DNA of 10,435 nucleotides from an uncultured Ignavibacteria bacterium (lineage in GTDB: Bacteria > Bacteroidota > Ignavibacteria > SZUA-365): NCBI GenBank assembly GCA_913060595.1, contig CAJXSA010000121.1:1-10435 (forward strand). Reading direction: 5' to 3'. The position numbers and the translations under genes are program-made. Position 1 is the first letter of the stretch. Each line of letters opens with the position of its first letter. A model generated the notes under the pieces. The model worked only from the letters and a program-made list of their open reading frames with translations. It made no database searches and had not been told where the DNA came from. Shown here in pieces: positions 8,601-10,435 of this stretch.

Positions 8601-9579
8601 CGCCCGCGACCAGCGTGCTGTCGAGCCGCATCTCCATGTCCGCGAAGGACGCGGTATCCAGCGGTGCCCGGTAGGTCGCGCTGTCGCGCACCGTCCCGCC
8701 GCAGAGAGCGCTGATTTCCAACTGTACCGTGTGTGCGGCGCCGTCGGCACAGCCCGGCTGCAGCGTCAGCCCGCATTCTTCAAAGCCGTCGCGCATGAAG
8801 CGCATGAACTCCGCGAGCACGCCCGGCAGCTGCGCAACGCTGCTGATGTGCCGGAAGAGTCCCCCTGTCAGCTGCGCGGTGAGCGACAGCGCCGTCGTGT
8901 CGATCGCTGACCCCAGTCCCACGGAAAACAGGTGCACCCTGTTGTCCGCGGCCAGGCGGATCACGTCGTTGGGGAAATGCGTGGAGGAATTGTCCATGCC
9001 ATCGGTGATGAGTAAGACGCTGCGACAGCTGCCCGTGCCGTTGGCGATGATTTCCTGCACACCGGCCCAGAGGCCATCCCACGCCGCGGTGCCACCCGCG
9101 GCAGGAATGCCGTTGACCGCGGCATGCAGCAATGCCGTGTCCGCGGTCATGGTCTGCGCGGTGGTGACGGTGGTGTTGAAATAGAGCACCGCCGCTTCGT
9201 CCTGCGCCGTGAGGGAGTCGATAAAGGAATGGAAAGCGGTTTTCAGTCCGGCGTTCCCCGGTCCCGCCATCGAGCCGCTCGCGTCGCCCACGAGTGACAC
9301 GGACAACGGGCAGGCCGCTGCGGGATTGGGACATGCATGCGCGGTCACACTGCGGGGAAGGCCGTCCACGGTGACGTCGATTTGAGAGGAAGAAACGCCG
9401 TATTGAATCGCACCGGCGCAGCGCGCGGTGTAGAACACGTGGACATCAGGCCACTGCACGTGCATGCGCTTGATGTCCAGGCTCCCCTGGGCTGCGAGCT
9501 GCGGCGCAATGAAAAGGAACAGAACCGCACAGACGATTCCGCGACGAATGGCAGGATGGATCAGGCGCACGACGCTCAC
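5653..9579 (-). CDS. Secreted VWA-domain multidomain protein with T9SS type-A sorting domain
   Basis: This 1308-residue protein is predicted to be exported by Sec and then moved through the outer membrane by the type IX system. Residues 1-31 are a signal peptide (hydrophobic core, ending QLAAQ). Residues about 92-265 are a von Willebrand factor A domain with a complete MIDAS metal site: DASGS at 99-103, Thr164 in AGGTAAWD and Asp193 in LLITDGMD. Residues about 315-442 resemble a cohesin-type beta sandwich (LEFSIAFNTAHLEL). Residues 453-1072 hold five tandem Cys-bracketed beta modules. Residues about 1076-1215 contain two Ig/PKD-like modules (ASWQWFLDGGAIPGA). Residues about 1222-1308 are the sorting domain (IAIFPNPARDKVTV, VTDMLGREV, GVYLLHI). 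An adhesin or surface-structure role is inferred; no catalytic site is seen. The frame is closed by TAA just upstream of the GTG at 9579. The GTG at 9570, with GGAG 8 nt before it, is an equally good start that would remove three residues. Confidence 0.92.
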   Translation of the reverse strand: MSVVRLIHPAIRRGIVCAVLFLFIAPQLAAQGSLDIKRMHVQWPDVHVFYTARCAGAIQYGVSSSQIDVTVDGLPRSVTAHACPNPAAACPLSVSLVGDASGSMAGPGNAGLKTAFHSFIDSLTAQDEAAVLYFNTTVTTAQTMTADTALLHAAVNGIPAAGGTAAWDGLWAGVQEIIANGTGSCRSVLLITDGMDNSSTHFPNDVIRLAADNRVHLFSVGLGSAIDTTALSLTAQLTGGLFRHISSVAQLPGVLAEFMRFMRDGFEECGLTLQPGCADGAAHTVQLEISALCGGTVRDSATYRAPLDTASFADMEMRLDSTLVAGATEFDLPLRLVTPLNGEHFEALEFSIAFNTAHLELKDVSLAPGSLLANATVAYTPTAQGADISVSGPTLVTGMGPLLDFRFRSVVIPNDTVCTDVMIRDAQFSAGCYRPVMQDGEVCIRPGTPVISCDMTGDDHLAWDKSAQDYAPRPFAVTMKLENSGDGGATGVRYHLSYDTTDVLLVSPAVDTLVANPSVLLPGGQKQATWQLAARPRSSGDSVTLAITASFDNAPPVTCTHRVWIPASALTLRCVVDVPTISVDADNMRYQPMPFPVTVTVSNPESTVMNNVRVRIDLPAPLTLAGADAPDRFVKDVLPRTLHPGQNGAAQWMVSHPLINFERGYLVDVWVYADNADSSLCQAVVTIPAINAPKLAPRCYVPDSLHFDVNLDSYVPNPFTVELTCVNNGQLPAANVLGTMVLPPDVELVNPAEPLTKTFSPLTIRPWMIGDPIPEMSWDVRYRKRAHAPVCPEFVFLVTGESTKGIPLDTVRVSCCVPVKPIVPQWACALEIPDSLGLNVSGTAVEPNPFTVRYTITNSGQRAGTIRRVHFPLPLQDGVSLLPSSPMGHDDSVDVTIGPNATASFEWLVSVRDRITRRDLQLQVTAWDDAGDPISCADNLPIAAVQQQLTCGGIELPKEICAEGDMFFVAVTLRNSGSVNINNPSALLEWTDVNGTPFVDFSSSWPNENPKTRSVIFPGQEVEFRWMFQTLTRNTGSTPLQVHYTVRYGADGIPTQDGGPNCEGTATILPMQVRPIDVIGALTPCEGDTVLLDAGGGYRDYWWSTQRDSLRQLIVTQSGAYYVTRHMTQPPYCAVFSDTVEIIFNSRPAKPVITRNGNTLTAPAAASWQWFLDGGAIPGATAQRYTVTRNGSYAVAVTNAHGCSAMSDTMHVTVLSAGIPPDPRLRIAIFPNPARDKVTVVVEGVRARQLSLRVTDMLGREVLRRSMLPDGSRQQLRLDLSGHAAGVYLLHIDGTERRQTRMLLLQRE
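6364..8223 (-). repeat. Five tandem Cys-bracketed beta modules within the VWA protein
   Basis: Residues 453-1072 of the 1308-residue protein repeat a unit of about 121-129 residues. Each unit opens with a Cys (453, 574, 699, 828, 951) and has a second Cys 106-116 residues later (559, 681, 815/816, 936, 1062). Four of the five carry a P-x-P-F motif followed by an alternating strand and an N-S/N-G-type turn (PRPFAV, PMPFPV, PNPFTV, PNPFTV). The fifth lacks PxPF but keeps the LRNSG turn and both Cys. The units resemble DUF11/CARDB-type Ig folds, which often form stalks. The paired Cys may form a disulfide in each unit. DNA identity between units is not obvious, so they have diverged. Confidence 0.75.
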
Positions 9580-9739
9580 TCCGAATTATTCCCTCGACGT
9601 ACTGTACAACACGGTAGTGAACGCATTGTTACAGATCAAGGCGAGCGTCAGCTGAACGCCACCACTTCGCGATGCTCCCCCCACTTCGCTGCCACTGCCC
9701 GGCACAGCATGTCGAACAGCCCGGAGAAGCCGGTTCTAC

Positions 9740-9779
9740 AAATGACCGGCCAGTATCAGAAATGACCGGCCAGTCATTT
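9740..9779. repeat. Tandem 15-bp repeats ending in a 20-bp near-palindrome (operator-like)
   Basis: AAATGACCGGCCAGT occurs at 9740-9754 and again at 9760-9774, a period of exactly 20 bp. The second copy continues to form AAATGACCGGCCAGTCATTT (9760-9779), a palindrome with 9 of 10 base pairs matching. It lies about 160-200 bp upstream of the VWA gene start, just beyond the terminator of the preceding gene. The TGAC/GTCA half-sites and size fit a dimeric helix-turn-helix regulator such as a TetR-type protein (inference). A 20-bp period puts both sites on nearly the same face of the DNA. No clear promoter was recognised between this element and the GTG at 9579. Confidence 0.6.
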
Positions 9780-9814
9780 CGTTACGTTCGATTGTTTCCT
9801 GCGGGAATAACCTC

Positions 9815-9853
9815 CGGAGCGCGCCTGTCCTTGCGTGGGACAGGCGCACTCCG
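9815..9853 (-). terminator. Strong hairpin after the putative aminopeptidase gene
   Basis: GCGCCTGTCC (9821-9830) pairs perfectly with GGACAGGCGC (9838-9847) around a 7-nt loop. After one mismatch the stem continues with CGGAG (9815-9819) and CTCCG (9849-9853), giving 15 pairs in all. On the minus strand it begins 8 nt after the TGA at 9862-9864. The following sequence (GAGGTTATTCC) has only a weak T-rich stretch, so it may be an imperfect rho-independent terminator or an mRNA-protecting stem. Confidence 0.68.
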
Positions 9854-9861
9854 TCAGCACC

Positions 9862-10435
9862 TCAATGGATGAGGATATTCCGCGTTGCGGCGTCACCGCC
9901 GCCGGTGGCGACGATGTGGTATGCGCCCGGCGGAACAGCGGGGAGCGTGAGGGAAAGGTCGTGTGACCCGGCGTCAAGCGCGCGGTCCTCCAGCACGGTG
10001 ATACGGCGTCCGAGGACGTCGCAGAGTTCTATGCGCACATGGGCCGCGTGCCGTGTGTCGAGGCGAAGCATGGCCGGACCCGCGCCGAGGGGATGCGGGT
10101 GCACCGCACCCAGGGACAGGGTGGAAACGGCCGCCGGGACGGCGTCGACACCGCTGGCGGCGGTCACCTCGCTGAGCAGCCAGCCGTCGGGATCGAGACG
10201 CCAGGACGCGACGTTTTTGTCCATGACTTCGTCGAACACCAGCATGTCCTGTTTCACCGCGTGCGCGTCACGCGCGTAGCGCAGGGTGTCGCCGGCGCAG
10301 GTGATGAACTCCACTTCAACTGGTGTCGCGAACAGCGGCCAGCCGTAGGCATCCTGCTCCTGTCGGACGCAGAGACGGAACGGACCGTCGGGATCTTCGC
10401 AGAAGCGTGACACCGCGAGCACGGGCCACCCTTCG
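9862..10435 (-). CDS. C-terminal part of a T9SS-sorted protein, probably an M1-family aminopeptidase (5' end outside window)
   Basis: The frame is open to the right edge; the first in-window start-like codon (GTG at 10422) is preceded by sense codons E-G-W-P, so this is the C-terminal part of a longer gene. Numbering from that GTG, residues about 28-85 (GWPLFATPVEVEFITCAGDTLRY ... SWRLDPDGWLLSEV, here abbreviated) match the beta domain that follows the catalytic region of bacterial M1 metallopeptidases: 'PVEVEF' strand, then 'LDPdgwLL'. The catalytic HExxH region would lie outside the window, so the enzyme call is an inference. Residues about 105-186 are a T9SS type-A sorting domain: VHPHPLG, then VRIELCDVLGRRITVL, then PPGAYHIVATGGG. 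The product is therefore probably secreted or attached to the cell surface. A strong hairpin follows its stop codon. The next gene on the strand also carries a T9SS tail. Confidence 0.8.
   Translation of the reverse strand, partial: EGWPVLAVSRFCEDPDGPFRLCVRQEQDAYGWPLFATPVEVEFITCAGDTLRYARDAHAVKQDMLVFDEVMDKNVASWRLDPDGWLLSEVTAASGVDAVPAAVSTLSLGAVHPHPLGAGPAMLRLDTRHAAHVRIELCDVLGRRITVLEDRALDAGSHDLSLTLPAVPPGAYHIVATGGGDAATRNILIH

Noticed and set aside
6970..8910. A 646-codon open frame on the plus strand inside the VWA gene
   Set aside because: It is antisense to a protein with a signal peptide, VWA motif and T9SS tail; its translation is rich in His/Arg with no domain signature. Long antisense frames arise readily in GC-rich coding DNA.
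9662..9688. Repeated CCACTTCGC (9662 and 9680)
   Set aside because: A 9-bp repeat in GC-rich intergenic DNA is within chance and shows no symmetry or link to a feature.
9740..9779. Mobile-element end or CRISPR-like repeat
   Set aside because: Only two copies with a 5-bp spacer, no transposase, no target duplication and no spacer array; an operator explains it better.

Overview
The window looks like chromosomal DNA of a fairly GC-rich member of the Bacteroidota/Ignavibacteriota/Chlorobiota (FCB) assemblage. Two proteins end in a recognisable type IX secretion (T9SS) type-A sorting domain. A lipoprotein combines PD40 propeller repeats, a regulatory-like beta domain and an OmpA-like end, and another has HYDIN/ASH-like Ig domains; these families are common in that assemblage. 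High GC and clear Shine-Dalgarno sites argue against a typical low-GC Bacteroidia genome. No taxon can be named from sequence alone.

Layout. Positions 2-706 (+) hold the C-terminal part of an unrecognised protein with weak resemblance to phage tail-fibre-type beta domains. It converges with everything else, which lies on the minus strand. Read in the direction of transcription (right to left), the minus-strand genes are: (a) 10435-9862, the C-terminus of a T9SS-exported protein, probably an M1-family aminopeptidase, closed by a strong hairpin; (b) an intergenic region of 282 bp with a striking tandem/palindromic operator-like element at 9740-9779; (c) 9579-5653, a 1308-residue secreted multidomain protein (signal peptide, VWA domain, cohesin-like region, five tandem Cys-bracketed beta modules, Ig-like modules, T9SS tail), followed by a palindrome and a terminator with a T-run; (d) a good sigma70-type promoter at 5497-5525; (e) a tightly packed three-gene operon, 5449-725: outer-membrane beta-barrel protein, Cys-rich ASH-like lipoprotein, and PD40/OmpA-like lipoprotein.

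How the genes may work together (inference). The operon encodes an outer-membrane barrel and two lipoproteins, one of which has the domain order of the T9SS component PorE without its TPR region. Next to a large T9SS-secreted VWA protein, this resembles gene neighbourhoods in which a secreted adhesin travels with its own envelope partners. The window may therefore encode a surface-display or adhesion module, with the VWA protein as cargo and the three-gene operon as anchor or export accessory. The terminator and separate promoter show that the two units are probably transcribed independently. No RNA genes, CRISPR arrays, insertion sequences or plasmid origins were seen.
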